Below, piece by piece: positions 1 to 7,897 of a DNA stretch of 64,000 nucleotides (within the stretch, counting starts at the first letter, position 1; each line of letters starts with the position of its first letter). The stretch spans positions 372,001 to 436,000 of the forward strand of contig NC_005085.1 in assembly GCF_000007705.1 (NCBI RefSeq), given 5' to 3'. Made by a program: the position numbers and the translations under genes. The DNA is from Chromobacterium violaceum ATCC 12472 (GTDB lineage Bacteria > Pseudomonadota > Gammaproteobacteria > Burkholderiales > Chromobacteriaceae). A model generated the notes under the pieces. It searched no databases and was not told where the DNA came from. It worked only from the letters and a program-made list of their open reading frames with translations.

Positions 1-2
1 GT

Positions 3-26
3 TACATTCGACAAAATGACAATGTA
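3..26. promoter_or_regulatory. Inverted repeat upstream of S24 repressor, candidate operator
   Basis: TACATT and AATGTA form perfect 6-bp arms separated by 12 bp, about 55 bp upstream of the repressor start. S24-type repressors commonly bind palindromes beside their own promoter, so autoregulation is plausible. The site is at the window edge and its left context is not visible. Confidence 0.3.
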
Positions 27-79
27 GTGGTACTCTGGGGCGCTGCTCCAGCCGTGCATGACTTCCGATGGAGTTCCAA

Positions 80-826
80 ATGGAAAATTCGCAGCAACAC
101 ACCGATTTCCGGCAGCGTCTGGAACTATTGATCGGCAGCGAGAAGCCCTACGCCTGGGCGGCGCGCAACGGCCTCAACAAGGGTTCGTTCACCAATATGT
201 GGTACAAGGGCGGCGTGCCGCGGATCGGCACCGCGCAGAAGATCGCGGCCAACAGCGGATGCCGGGTCGAGTGGCTGCTGTACGGCGAGGGGCCGATGCA
301 GGACGAGTGCGCGCAGGCGCACGATGCCCCGATGCCGGCGGGATTGCCCGCTTTGTCACCGCTGGCAGACGCCGACGAGCACGAGGTGCCGGCCGGAGTG
401 CAAGAGGAGTTCTGTTTTATCCCGCGTTATAACCTGAAGGCGTCAGCCGGCTTTGGAACCAGCGCGGCCGGCGAGCAGCCGATGTTCTACATGGCCTTCC
501 GCCGCTACTGGGTGAAGAACTATCTGAACGCCTCGCCGCGCAACCTGGTGGTCATCAGCGTCAAGGGCGACAGCATGAGCGGCGTGCTGGAGGACAGGGA
601 CACCATCCTGGTCAACACCGCCGAGCGCCATCCCGGCGAAGGCTTGTTCGTGATCCGCATCGGCGACGATATCTTCGTCAAGCAGCTGCAGCGGCTGCCT
701 GGCGGCGCGGTGCAGGTGAAAAGCGCCAACCCGCTGTACGAGACCTTCACCGTCGATCTGTCGCGCGCATCCGGCGAGTTCGAGGTCATCGGGCGCGTGG
801 TGTGGTTCGGCCGGCAGATCGCCTGA
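80..826 (+). CDS. S24-family HTH transcriptional repressor (LexA/CI-like)
   Basis: A 248-residue repressor with an N-terminal helix-turn-helix (about residues 10-65) and a C-terminal S24 peptidase fold (about 145-245). The serine of VKGDSMSG (about S165) and the lysine in FVKQL (about K201) are the expected catalytic dyad. An Ala-Gly pair in KASAGFG (about 123-124) is a plausible self-cleavage site. The start at 80 is preferred because GGAG at 70-73 lies six bases before it; an ATG at 68 would add four residues but has no ribosome binding site. Such proteins repress phage or bacteriocin genes and self-cleave when RecA is activated. No phage genes lie immediately downstream (gmhA follows), so the target is unknown. 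It could be a prophage remnant or a host regulator. Confidence 0.85.
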   Translation: MENSQQHTDFRQRLELLIGSEKPYAWAARNGLNKGSFTNMWYKGGVPRIGTAQKIAANSGCRVEWLLYGEGPMQDECAQAHDAPMPAGLPALSPLADADEHEVPAGVQEEFCFIPRYNLKASAGFGTSAAGEQPMFYMAFRRYWVKNYLNASPRNLVVISVKGDSMSGVLEDRDTILVNTAERHPGEGLFVIRIGDDIFVKQLQRLPGGAVQVKSANPLYETFTVDLSRASGEFEVIGRVVWFGRQIA

Positions 827-955
827 GCGCGCGGCCGGCAGCGGGCCGTCGCCATCGTCTGTCCGGCGCTGCCGGCAAGGGGCGGCGGGCCTTCGCGCGC
901 TTGGCCGCTTGATCATCGGTGTACACTAGAACCTGACCAAGCAACGGAATTCATC

Positions 956-1540
956 ATGCAAGACCATATCCGCGCCAGTCTGGACGAGGCCAGGAGCGCG
1001 CTCGACAACCTTCTGGCCAATCCGCAGGCCCTGGCCTCCGTGGAGGCGGCTGCGCAGGCCGTCATCGCGGCGCTCGAGGCCGGCGGCCGCGTGTTCTCCT
1101 GCGGCAACGGCGGCTCGATGTGCGACGCGATGCACTTCGCCGAGGAACTGACCGGCCGCTACCGCGGCAACCGCCGCGGCATGGCGGCGATCGCCATCAG
1201 CGATCCCAGCCACATCAGCTGCGTCGGCAACGATTACGGCTATGACGAGATTTTCGCCCGCTATCTGGAAAGCCATGCCCGCGCCGGCGACGTGCTGATC
1301 GGCCTGAGCACCAGCGGCAACAGCCGCAACGTGGTGCGCGCCGCCGAAGTGGCGCGCGAGCTGGGCGTCAAGGTGGTGATCCTGACCGGCCGCGCCGGCA
1401 CCCGGCTGGAGCCGTTGGCCGATGTCTACGTCAACACGCCGGGCGGCCATTACGCCGACCGCGTGCAGGAGCTGCACATCAAGGTGCTGCACATCCTGAT
1501 CGAGCTGACCGAGCGGCATTTCTTCCCGGAAAACTACTGA
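956..1540 (+). CDS. gmhA: Phosphoheptose isomerase
   Basis: This 194-residue SIS-domain protein matches GmhA, which isomerises sedoheptulose 7-phosphate to heptose 7-phosphate, the first step of ADP-heptose synthesis for the LPS inner core (cytosol). The SIS signature CGNGGS is at residues 49-54, followed by the FAEELTGRY stretch carrying active-site glutamates. STSGNS and the C-terminal QELHIKVLHILIE helix are also typical. Length equals the usual family length. The related DiaA protein shares the fold, but the catalytic stretch favours GmhA. It appears monocistronic: a GC-rich hairpin without a T-run (1552-1568) follows, and the next gene converges. Confidence 0.9.
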   Translation: MQDHIRASLDEARSALDNLLANPQALASVEAAAQAVIAALEAGGRVFSCGNGGSMCDAMHFAEELTGRYRGNRRGMAAIAISDPSHISCVGNDYGYDEIFARYLESHARAGDVLIGLSTSGNSRNVVRAAEVARELGVKVVILTGRAGTRLEPLADVYVNTPGGHYADRVQELHIKVLHILIELTERHFFPENY

Positions 1541-1610
1541 GCGCATCCTGCGCCTGCCGACGGCAGGCCGCCACGCTGACCGATTTCAGCGCGCTGGCGC
1601 CCGGATGCCG

Positions 1611-2549
1611 TCAACCGGCATTGAGAAAGGCGCCGATGCGCCGGTAAGCCAGTTCGCAGACTTCCGGCACCAGCGCTTCCATGTTCAGAAAGGCGTGCAC
1701 CTGGTCTTCCAGGTGCAGGAGCGCCACTTCGGCGCCGGCCGCCTGCAGCTTGCGCGCGTACTGCTGCCCTTGGTCGCGCAGGATGTCGTGCCCGGCGGTG
1801 ATCAGCAGCGTCGCCGGCATCTGCCCGTGCGCTTCCCAATGCAGCGGCGACGCCTGGCGGCGGTCCTCGCCATGCTGGAAATAATTGTCGAAGTACCAGT
1901 CGGTGCGGGCGCGGGTCAGGAAGAAGCCTTCGCCGTTTTCCGCCACCGACGGCTGGTCCAGCGTGTAATCGACGCAGGGGTAGATCAGCGCCTGGCGGGC
2001 GATGTCCAGCGATGGGTCGCGGCCGGCCAGGCCGCTGACGCTGGCGCACAGCGCGCCGCCGGCGGAGTCCCCGGCCAGCGACAGCCGTCGCCGGTAGGCG
2101 AGCCCTCGGCCATCCAGCGTATCCCATACATGCCTGGCCACGCATAGCGCGTCGTCCAACCCGGCCGGATAAGGATTTTCCGGCGACAGCCGGTATTCGG
2201 CGGCGACGACGATGTGGCGGCTGGCGGCGGCGAGCCGGCGGTGGATGCCGTCGTAGACGCTGACCCCGCCGGCCATGTGGCCGCCGCCGTGCAAAAAGAC
2301 CAGCACCGGCAATGCCGCACCGGGTTCGGGATGGTAGATGCGCACCGGCACCGGGTAGCCGCCGCCGTGCACCAGGTCGTCGTTGACCCAGGCGATGGCG
2401 GGCCCGGGCGAAACCATCTGCGCGGTCAGCTGCGCCAGCGCTTCCCGCGCGCCTATCGCCGTCGGCTTGTAACCTTCGGCCAGCCGCTGCGCCGTTTGCC
2501 GATTGAGTTCGGCCAGCCAGGGTTGCAGATTGGGGTGCAGTCTGAGCAT
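1611..2549 (-). CDS. Alpha/beta hydrolase, HSL-type esterase
   Basis: A 312-residue cytosolic carboxylesterase of the hormone-sensitive-lipase class. The oxyanion-hole motif HGGG is at about 87-90, the nucleophile elbow GDSAGG at about 160-165 (Ser162). The acid and base are probably the Asp in TAGHDILRD and the His in DQVHAFLN near the C-terminus. The frame stays open to 2612, but the upstream extension has no hydrolase character. The methionine at 2549 has a weak GGGACAG ribosome site and leaves a normal family length, so it was preferred. The gene converges on gmhA. The substrate cannot be told; short acyl esters are typical of the family. Confidence 0.8.
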   Translation of the reverse strand: MLRLHPNLQPWLAELNRQTAQRLAEGYKPTAIGAREALAQLTAQMVSPGPAIAWVNDDLVHGGGYPVPVRIYHPEPGAALPVLVFLHGGGHMAGGVSVYDGIHRRLAAASRHIVVAAEYRLSPENPYPAGLDDALCVARHVWDTLDGRGLAYRRRLSLAGDSAGGALCASVSGLAGRDPSLDIARQALIYPCVDYTLDQPSVAENGEGFFLTRARTDWYFDNYFQHGEDRRQASPLHWEAHGQMPATLLITAGHDILRDQGQQYARKLQAAGAEVALLHLEDQVHAFLNMEALVPEVCELAYRRIGAFLNAG

Positions 2550-2636
2550 GGTCTGTCCCGTCGATGCAAGATATTGATTTGACAGGCTATACCATTCGCA
2601 TTTTTGCGGCAAGCGACATGACCGTCTGTTGACTTG

Positions 2637-3512
2637 TCAACCAAACAGCAGATCCAGCAAGCCGGGTTTGACGCGGGCGCGCAGGTGGCCGCTGTCGGCC
2701 AGCAGGCGGTCGATCAGATCGTTGTCGGCGCGGGGCTGCCGGGCCCTCACCGGATCGCGCCCGCCGCTGGGCGCGAGCGCCAGCGCGCCGTCGCGGCGGC
2801 TCAGCCGGTAGCCCCCGGCGCAAGCCGGGCAGAACAGCTCGTCGCCGTCGGCCGCCGCCGCCGGCACCGCGATGATGGGACCGCAGGCCTCGCAGCGCTG
2901 CATCGGCACGCCGGGCTCGCTGTGGCCGAGCACATGGTCCAGCCGGCCCGCCTCGCCCAGCAGGATGAAACGTTCGCCGAGCTCGGCGTCGAACTGGCGG
3001 CCCAGGTTGTCGCGCAGGATGGCCAGCGCTTGGGGGACGGGCATGCCCTGGCGGTAGGGCCGGGTGCTGGTCATCGCGTCGAAGGCGTCGGCGATGCCGA
3101 CGATGCGCGCCGCCAGCGGGATGGCCTTGCCGGCCAGCCGGTCCGGGTAGCCGTTGCCGTCAGGGGTTTCGTGATGGCGCAGCACCGCGTCCATCACCAG
3201 CTCGGCCAGCGGGTGGTCCTTCAGCAGATCGGCGCCGACGCGCGGGTGGGTCTTGATCACCTCGTATTCCTCGTCGCTGAGCTTGCCGGGCTTGCTCAGC
3301 ACCGCGTCAGGCACGCCCACCTTGCCCAGATCATGCAGAAAGCCGCCCAGCGCGACTCTTTCCACTTCGGCCTGCGGCAGCTGCAGATCGGCCGCCAGCA
3401 GGTGGCTGTAGCGCGACACGCGCCACAAATGGCCGCCGGTATAGGCGTCGCGCGCCTCCACCAGCATGGCCATCGTGTACAGGGTTTTCAGCAGTTCGCG
3501 GCTGGCTTGCAT
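2637..3512 (-). CDS. HD-GYP domain protein, probable c-di-GMP phosphodiesterase
   Basis: A 291-residue protein built around an HD-GYP domain: HDLGK at about 60-64, KPGKLSDEE, HHE at 113-115 and the GNGYP loop at 119-123, then RIVGIADAFDAMTSTRPYR. These residues bind the metal centre that hydrolyses cyclic di-GMP. No receiver or sensor domain precedes it. The C-terminal third has two CxxC pairs (CEACG and CPACAG), probably a zinc ribbon, which is unusual for the family. The gene converges on nothing close and is transcribed away from the lipase gene at 3745. The product choice rests on intact HD and GYP motifs; activity is inferred. Confidence 0.85.
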   Translation of the reverse strand: MQASRELLKTLYTMAMLVEARDAYTGGHLWRVSRYSHLLAADLQLPQAEVERVALGGFLHDLGKVGVPDAVLSKPGKLSDEEYEVIKTHPRVGADLLKDHPLAELVMDAVLRHHETPDGNGYPDRLAGKAIPLAARIVGIADAFDAMTSTRPYRQGMPVPQALAILRDNLGRQFDAELGERFILLGEAGRLDHVLGHSEPGVPMQRCEACGPIIAVPAAAADGDELFCPACAGGYRLSRRDGALALAPSGGRDPVRARQPRADNDLIDRLLADSGHLRARVKPGLLDLLFG

Positions 3513-3744
3513 GGCGTGCTCGGCGAGGGTGGCGACGCTTTACTATGGCATATGCGCAGGCAGCGCGCGGCTTTCGCGCATGATATGCTGCGCTGGCGAT
3601 GATGCGACATGATTCGAGCGTTTGATCTAATTTTGTCGTAACTTGATGTTTGCGATCATGCAATTTTCATTTTTCCTCCGTAGTGTGTGAGGACGCGCCG
3701 CCAGACAGGCGCGATCCACACGCGAAAAACAAGGAGGAGTGCGA

Positions 3745-5091
3745 ATGAAGTCATGGTTGCTGCTGGGACTGACCTTTTCCTCGCTGGCTTGGGCCGGCAA
3801 TGACAACGGCGCGCCGGATCCGCGCTACGCCCACGTGCTGTCGCCGTCCGGCCCGCTGAGCCGCGCCGAGCTGCTCAAGCGCGGCCTGCCCAAGCAGCAG
3901 GCCGCCGCCCGCGTTTCCGCGCTGTCGGTTCCCGGGCCCGCCACTTACACCTATGTGCGTTGCTTCTACCGCGCGGGCGGCGCCAATACCCAGCCCGGCA
4001 CCGATTACGAGTGGGCGCTGGATCCGTCCAGCGGCGACTACTACCGTTTGAACGGCAACTGGTGGTCCAGCAGCATCTTCGACTGGAAGAACATGTTCTA
4101 CAGCGACGTGACGCAGGACACGCTGCGTTCCGTCTGCCAGCAGACGCTGGCCAAGAAGGGCAGGCCGTCGCAGCCGGCGATGGTGTTCGCCGCCGACAAC
4201 GCGATGTCGTTCAACTACACGGTATGGACCAACGACAAGGCCGGACAGGGCAGCCGCATCAACAAGATCATCGCTTTCGGCGACAGCCTGTCCGACAACC
4301 AGAACGTCTACAACGCCTCGCAGTGGACGCTGCCCAACCGCAACAGCTGGTATATCGGCCACTTCAGCAACGGCCCGGTGTGGGTGGAATACCTGGCCGA
4401 CCGGCTGAAGCTGCCGATGTACAACTGGGCGATCGGCGGCGCCGGCGTGTCGACGCAGAAGCTGGTGATTCCGGGCGTGGTGCAGCAGGTGCAGTCGTGG
4501 CAGGACTACATGAAGCAGGCGCCCAATTACGATCCCGCCACCACGCTGTTCACGATGTGGATAGGCGGCAACGACCTGGTCAACTACGGCAGCACGCCGG
4601 ACAAGGTGATCGCCGGCCAGCAGCAGGCGCTGACCAGCCTGATCAACGCCGGCGGCCGCAACATCCTGCTGCTGAAGCTGCCCGACGTGTCGCGCGCGCC
4701 GGTGTTCCAGTACAAGGGCGGCGCGGCCACCGTGGCGGCGCAGGTCAAGGACCTGAACCAGAAGCTGGACGCGCTGGCCGCCTCGTTGCGCCAGCAGTAC
4801 GGCGTCAACATCCAGGTGTTCGACAGCTATGCGATGTTCAATGATCTGTTGACCAATCCGGGCAAGTACCAGGTCAGCAACACCACCCAGTCCTGCCTGA
4901 ACATCAACGCCGATTCCTCGCTTAACTACATGCAGACTCAGTCGCCGCGCGCCAATTGCGCGAACGCGGACAGCTTCGTGTTCTGGGACACGCTGCACCC
5001 CACCACCCACACCCATCTGCTGCTGGGCAACGCGGTGGCGGACTTCCTCGGCTCGGCCGGCGCGATGCCGCTGTTGAGCAAGGCGCGCTGA
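3745..5091 (+). CDS. Secreted GDSL/SGNH lipase, thermolabile haemolysin-like
   Basis: A 448-residue secreted esterase resembling Vibrio thermolabile haemolysin/phospholipase. A signal peptide (MKSWLLLGLTFSSLAWA) is followed by the family's N-terminal domain (about 64-140, with DPSSGDYYR and SVCQQTLAK). The SGNH hydrolase has block I GDSLSD (Ser181), GGAG (block II, about 231), GGND (Asn276) and DTLHPTTHTH (Asp/His near 418-421). The start is decided by AAGGAGG at 3731-3737, seven bases before ATG 3745; a GTG at 3739 would be too close. It is paralogous to the protein at 6444. Phospholipase or GCAT acyltransferase activity is inferred from the family. It is likely exported by Sec and then across the outer membrane. 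Confidence 0.85.
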   Translation: MKSWLLLGLTFSSLAWAGNDNGAPDPRYAHVLSPSGPLSRAELLKRGLPKQQAAARVSALSVPGPATYTYVRCFYRAGGANTQPGTDYEWALDPSSGDYYRLNGNWWSSSIFDWKNMFYSDVTQDTLRSVCQQTLAKKGRPSQPAMVFAADNAMSFNYTVWTNDKAGQGSRINKIIAFGDSLSDNQNVYNASQWTLPNRNSWYIGHFSNGPVWVEYLADRLKLPMYNWAIGGAGVSTQKLVIPGVVQQVQSWQDYMKQAPNYDPATTLFTMWIGGNDLVNYGSTPDKVIAGQQQALTSLINAGGRNILLLKLPDVSRAPVFQYKGGAATVAAQVKDLNQKLDALAASLRQQYGVNIQVFDSYAMFNDLLTNPGKYQVSNTTQSCLNINADSSLNYMQTQSPRANCANADSFVFWDTLHPTTHTHLLLGNAVADFLGSAGAMPLLSKAR

Positions 5092-5199
5092 CGCGCGGGC
5101 GGGCGGCGTTTGGCGCGCCGCCCGCCAGGGCTTACAATTCGGTTTTGATCCGGCCGCGGGTTTTCCCGCGGCCCGGCCGAACCGTAATCGAAAGCCCCC

Positions 5200-6213
5200 A
5201 TGTCCACCCTGACCGAACTCCTTCGCCGCGCCGACGCGGCGCGCGCCGCGCTGATCGAGCGCCTGGCCGCCGAAGACACCAACTGTTACCGCCTGTTCCA
5301 CGGCAGCGTGGAGGGCGTGCCCGGCCTGGCCATCGACCGCTACGGCGAACAGATCCTGGCGCAGACTTTCCACCAGCCGCTGAGCGACGCCGAGCTGGAG
5401 GAGATCCGCGCGCATTACCGCCAGACGCTGCCGGAACTGGCGCTGGTGTACAACGACCGCAGCGACGGCAACTCCCGCATCCGCAACGCGCTGCCATTGG
5501 CCGAGCAGGCGGTGGCCGAACAGGATGTGACCATCCGCGAGAACGGCGTGGCCTTCCACTACCAGGCGCGCCACAAGGGCCAGGACCCCTGGCTGTTTCT
5601 CGACCTGCGCGCCGCGCGCCGCCGCGTGATGCAGCTGGCCGAGGGCAAGAGCGTGCTCAATCTGTTCTCCTACACCTGCGGCGTGGGCGTGGCGGCGGCC
5701 AAGGCCGGCGCCAGCTTCGTGCTGAACGTGGACTTCGCCGAGTCCAGCCTCAGCGTCGGCCGCGCCAACGCCAAGCTGAACCTGCTGGCCACCCGCCCGC
5801 GCTGCCTGCACAGCGACGTGTTCGCCGCCGTGCGCCAGCTGTCCGGCATCGGCCAGCCTGACCGCGTGCGCGGCAAGAAGATGCCGCCCTTCCCGAAGCT
5901 GGAGCCGCGCCAGTTCGACCTGGTGTTCCTCGATCCGCCGCGCTATTCCAAGAGCCCGTTCGGGGTGGTGGACCTGGTCAACGACTACCAGGCGCTGTTC
6001 AAGCCGGCGCTGCTGGCCACCGCGCCGGGCGGCATGCTGATTTGTTGCAATAATGTTGCAGAAGTGGACGGCGACGCCTGGCTGGAGAGTTTGAAGCGCA
6101 GCGCCGCCAAGGCCGGCCGGGAAGTGCGTTCCGCCGAGTGGATCGTCCCCGACGAAGACTTCCCCAGCAGCGACGGCAAACCCCCGCTGAAGATTGTCCT
6201 GCTTGACGTTTGA
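5200..6213 (+). CDS. Class I SAM-dependent methyltransferase, RlmI/RlmK-like
   Basis: A 337-residue cytosolic methyltransferase. The N-terminal part (about 1-125) resembles the RNA-binding/EEHEE region of 23S rRNA cytosine-5 methyltransferases (VEGVPGLAIDRYGE). The catalytic part has motif I NLFSYTCGVGVAAAKAG (about 150), the acidic VDFAESSL and motif IV FLDPPRYSKSPFG (about 247), followed by PGGMLICCNN. The DPPRxSK motif supports RNA base methylation. RlmI-type proteins normally carry an N-terminal PUA domain, which is not evident, so the exact rRNA target is unsure. The gene sits between two paralogous lipases and ends at a strong terminator. Confidence 0.75.
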   Translation: MSTLTELLRRADAARAALIERLAAEDTNCYRLFHGSVEGVPGLAIDRYGEQILAQTFHQPLSDAELEEIRAHYRQTLPELALVYNDRSDGNSRIRNALPLAEQAVAEQDVTIRENGVAFHYQARHKGQDPWLFLDLRAARRRVMQLAEGKSVLNLFSYTCGVGVAAAKAGASFVLNVDFAESSLSVGRANAKLNLLATRPRCLHSDVFAAVRQLSGIGQPDRVRGKKMPPFPKLEPRQFDLVFLDPPRYSKSPFGVVDLVNDYQALFKPALLATAPGGMLICCNNVAEVDGDAWLESLKRSAAKAGREVRSAEWIVPDEDFPSSDGKPPLKIVLLDV

Positions 6214-6227
6214 GACGCATTCTCAAC

Positions 6228-6258
6228 AAAAAAGCCGTGATCGGATCACGGCTTTTTT
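6228..6258 (+). terminator. Rho-independent terminator after RlmI-like methyltransferase
   Basis: GCCGTGAT (6234-6241) and ATCACGGC (6245-6252) form an 8-bp stem with a 3-base loop, flanked by A6 and T6 runs. It lies 15 bases after the stop codon and can work in both directions. Confidence 0.9.
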
Positions 6259-6443
6259 CATGGTTTGAGCCAGGACAACTGATGTTGAAGCAAGTTTAAT
6301 TGTTTAAAATTAACACTTTATTTTAAATGTAAACGGCTGATATTCTGTTTGACAGGAAGCCCCGGCCGGCGCGGAGCCTTAACCGCGACTGGATCACAAC
6401 GACGGGCATTCCACTCATAACAAACAAGGTATCGGGTGAATAC

Positions 6444-7778
6444 ATGAAACAAACCATCGTTCTGTCCCTGCTGGCGGGCATGATGGCCTGCGGTCAGGCG
6501 CAGGCCCAGTCCGAACAGCCCCCCAGCGACGAGCTGGACGGCGTGATCTCCGCCGGCAAGCCCTTGACCGGCAGCGAGGCGCGCGCCGCCTCGAGCCAGG
6601 CCAAGCCGCAGCCCGGCAGCGCCACCTACACTTACCTGCGCTGCTACTATCGCAAGAGTCCGGCGGCCAACCAGCCGCAGACCGACTACGTGTGGGCCAC
6701 CGATCCGTCCAGCGGCGACTATTACCGCGTCAACGGCTACTGGTGGTCCGGCAGCTTCGTCGCGCTGAAGAACATGTTCTACAGCGACGTCAGCCAGGAC
6801 ACGCTGCGTTCGGTATGCCAGCAGACGCTGGCCAAGCAGGGCATCAACCGGCCGCTGGCGCTGTTCGCCGCCGCCAACAACGTGATGTCCTACAACCACA
6901 CCATCTGGACGCTGGATAGCGCGAGCCAGGGCAACGCGATCAACCGCATGGTGGTGTTCGGCGACAGCCTGTCCGATACCCAGAACATGTACGGCGCCTC
7001 GCAATGGCGGCTGCCGGTGGCCAGCAGCTGGTACGTCGGCCGCTTCAGCAACGGACGGGTCTGGGTCGAGCATCTGGCCGACCAGCTCAAGCTGCCGTTC
7101 TACAACTGGGCGATCGGCGGTTCCGCCGCCGACAGCCACCTGGTGGTGCCGGGCCTGTTGCAGCAGGTGGATTCCTGGACCCAGTACATGCAGAAGGCGC
7201 CGAACTACCGTGCGGAAAACACGCTGTTCACCATGCTGATCGGCGGCAACGACCTGCTGAACTACGGCCGCGCCGTGGACCAGGTGATCGCCGACCAGGG
7301 CAAGGCGCTGGACAAGATCATCGCCGCGGGCGGCCGCAACATCGTGGTGCTGACGCTGCCCGACCTGTCGCGCACGCCGTCCGGCTCGGCCGGCGGCAAG
7401 GCGGCGCAGCTGGCGCAGCAGGTGAAGGACTACAACGCCAAGCTGGCGACGCTGGTGGCCAATCTGCAGCAGAAGCACGGCGCGGCGCTCAAGCTCAAGC
7501 TGTTCGACGCCTACGGCATGTTCAACGACCTGCTGGCCAATCCGGCCAAGTACCAGGTGAGCAATACCACCCAGCCTTGCCTGAACGTGGCCCCGAACGC
7601 CAGCCTGCCGTACATCTCGTCGCAGACGCCGCGTGCGGAATGCACCAACGCCGACGCCTACGTGTTCTGGGACAATCTGCATCCGACCACGCACACCCAC
7701 GTGCTGCTGGGCCAGATGGTGGCCGACTTCCTGCGCAAGCAGAACCTGAACCTGGCGGCGCAGGCGCGCCGACGCTGA
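6444..7778 (+). CDS. Secreted GDSL/SGNH lipase, second thermolabile haemolysin-like paralogue
   Basis: A 444-residue paralogue of the protein at 3745, sharing long blocks such as GDYYR, KNMFYSDV and SVCQQTLAK. A signal peptide (about 1-22) precedes a variable linker. SGNH motifs are VFGDSLSDTQ (Ser175), AIGGSAADS, LIGGNDLLN and DNLHPTTHTH. Relative to the first copy, block II reads GGSA instead of GGAG. The upstream 230 bp is unusually AT-rich and separated from the methyltransferase by a terminator, so it has its own promoter. Secreted phospholipase/acyltransferase activity is a family inference. The pair probably arose by duplication followed by divergence. Confidence 0.85.
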   Translation: MKQTIVLSLLAGMMACGQAQAQSEQPPSDELDGVISAGKPLTGSEARAASSQAKPQPGSATYTYLRCYYRKSPAANQPQTDYVWATDPSSGDYYRVNGYWWSGSFVALKNMFYSDVSQDTLRSVCQQTLAKQGINRPLALFAAANNVMSYNHTIWTLDSASQGNAINRMVVFGDSLSDTQNMYGASQWRLPVASSWYVGRFSNGRVWVEHLADQLKLPFYNWAIGGSAADSHLVVPGLLQQVDSWTQYMQKAPNYRAENTLFTMLIGGNDLLNYGRAVDQVIADQGKALDKIIAAGGRNIVVLTLPDLSRTPSGSAGGKAAQLAQQVKDYNAKLATLVANLQQKHGAALKLKLFDAYGMFNDLLANPAKYQVSNTTQPCLNVAPNASLPYISSQTPRAECTNADAYVFWDNLHPTTHTHVLLGQMVADFLRKQNLNLAAQARRR

Positions 7779-7803
7779 GTCTGACGCCGCTTGCGGCGAG
7801 ACG

Positions 7804-7836
7804 GACCGCATGCCTTGCCGGCATGCGGTTTTTTTT
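7804..7836 (+). terminator. Rho-independent terminator after second lipase
   Basis: CCGCATGCC (7806-7814) pairs with GGCATGCGG (7820-7828) around a 5-base loop, followed by eight T. It begins 26 bases after the lipase stop. Confidence 0.9.
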
Positions 7837-7897
7837 ATCCTGGCGGGCCGGGGCAGGCGATCTGCTATGCTGGCCGGAGTGCGATGCGGAGCCCGAC

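Noticed and set aside
1552-1568. Hairpin GCCTGCC-GAC-GGCAGGC after gmhA as a terminator
   Set aside because: No T-run follows, and it may be a chance GC palindrome between convergent genes.
3751-5811. 686-codon minus-strand frame opposite the first lipase
   Set aside because: It is opposite intact lipase and methyltransferase genes with full motifs; no recognisable domain.
7004-7897. Upstream extension of the alpha/beta hydrolase frame
   Set aside because: It runs through the second lipase gene and its terminator; the ATG at 7898 lies after the terminator and begins the conserved protein.
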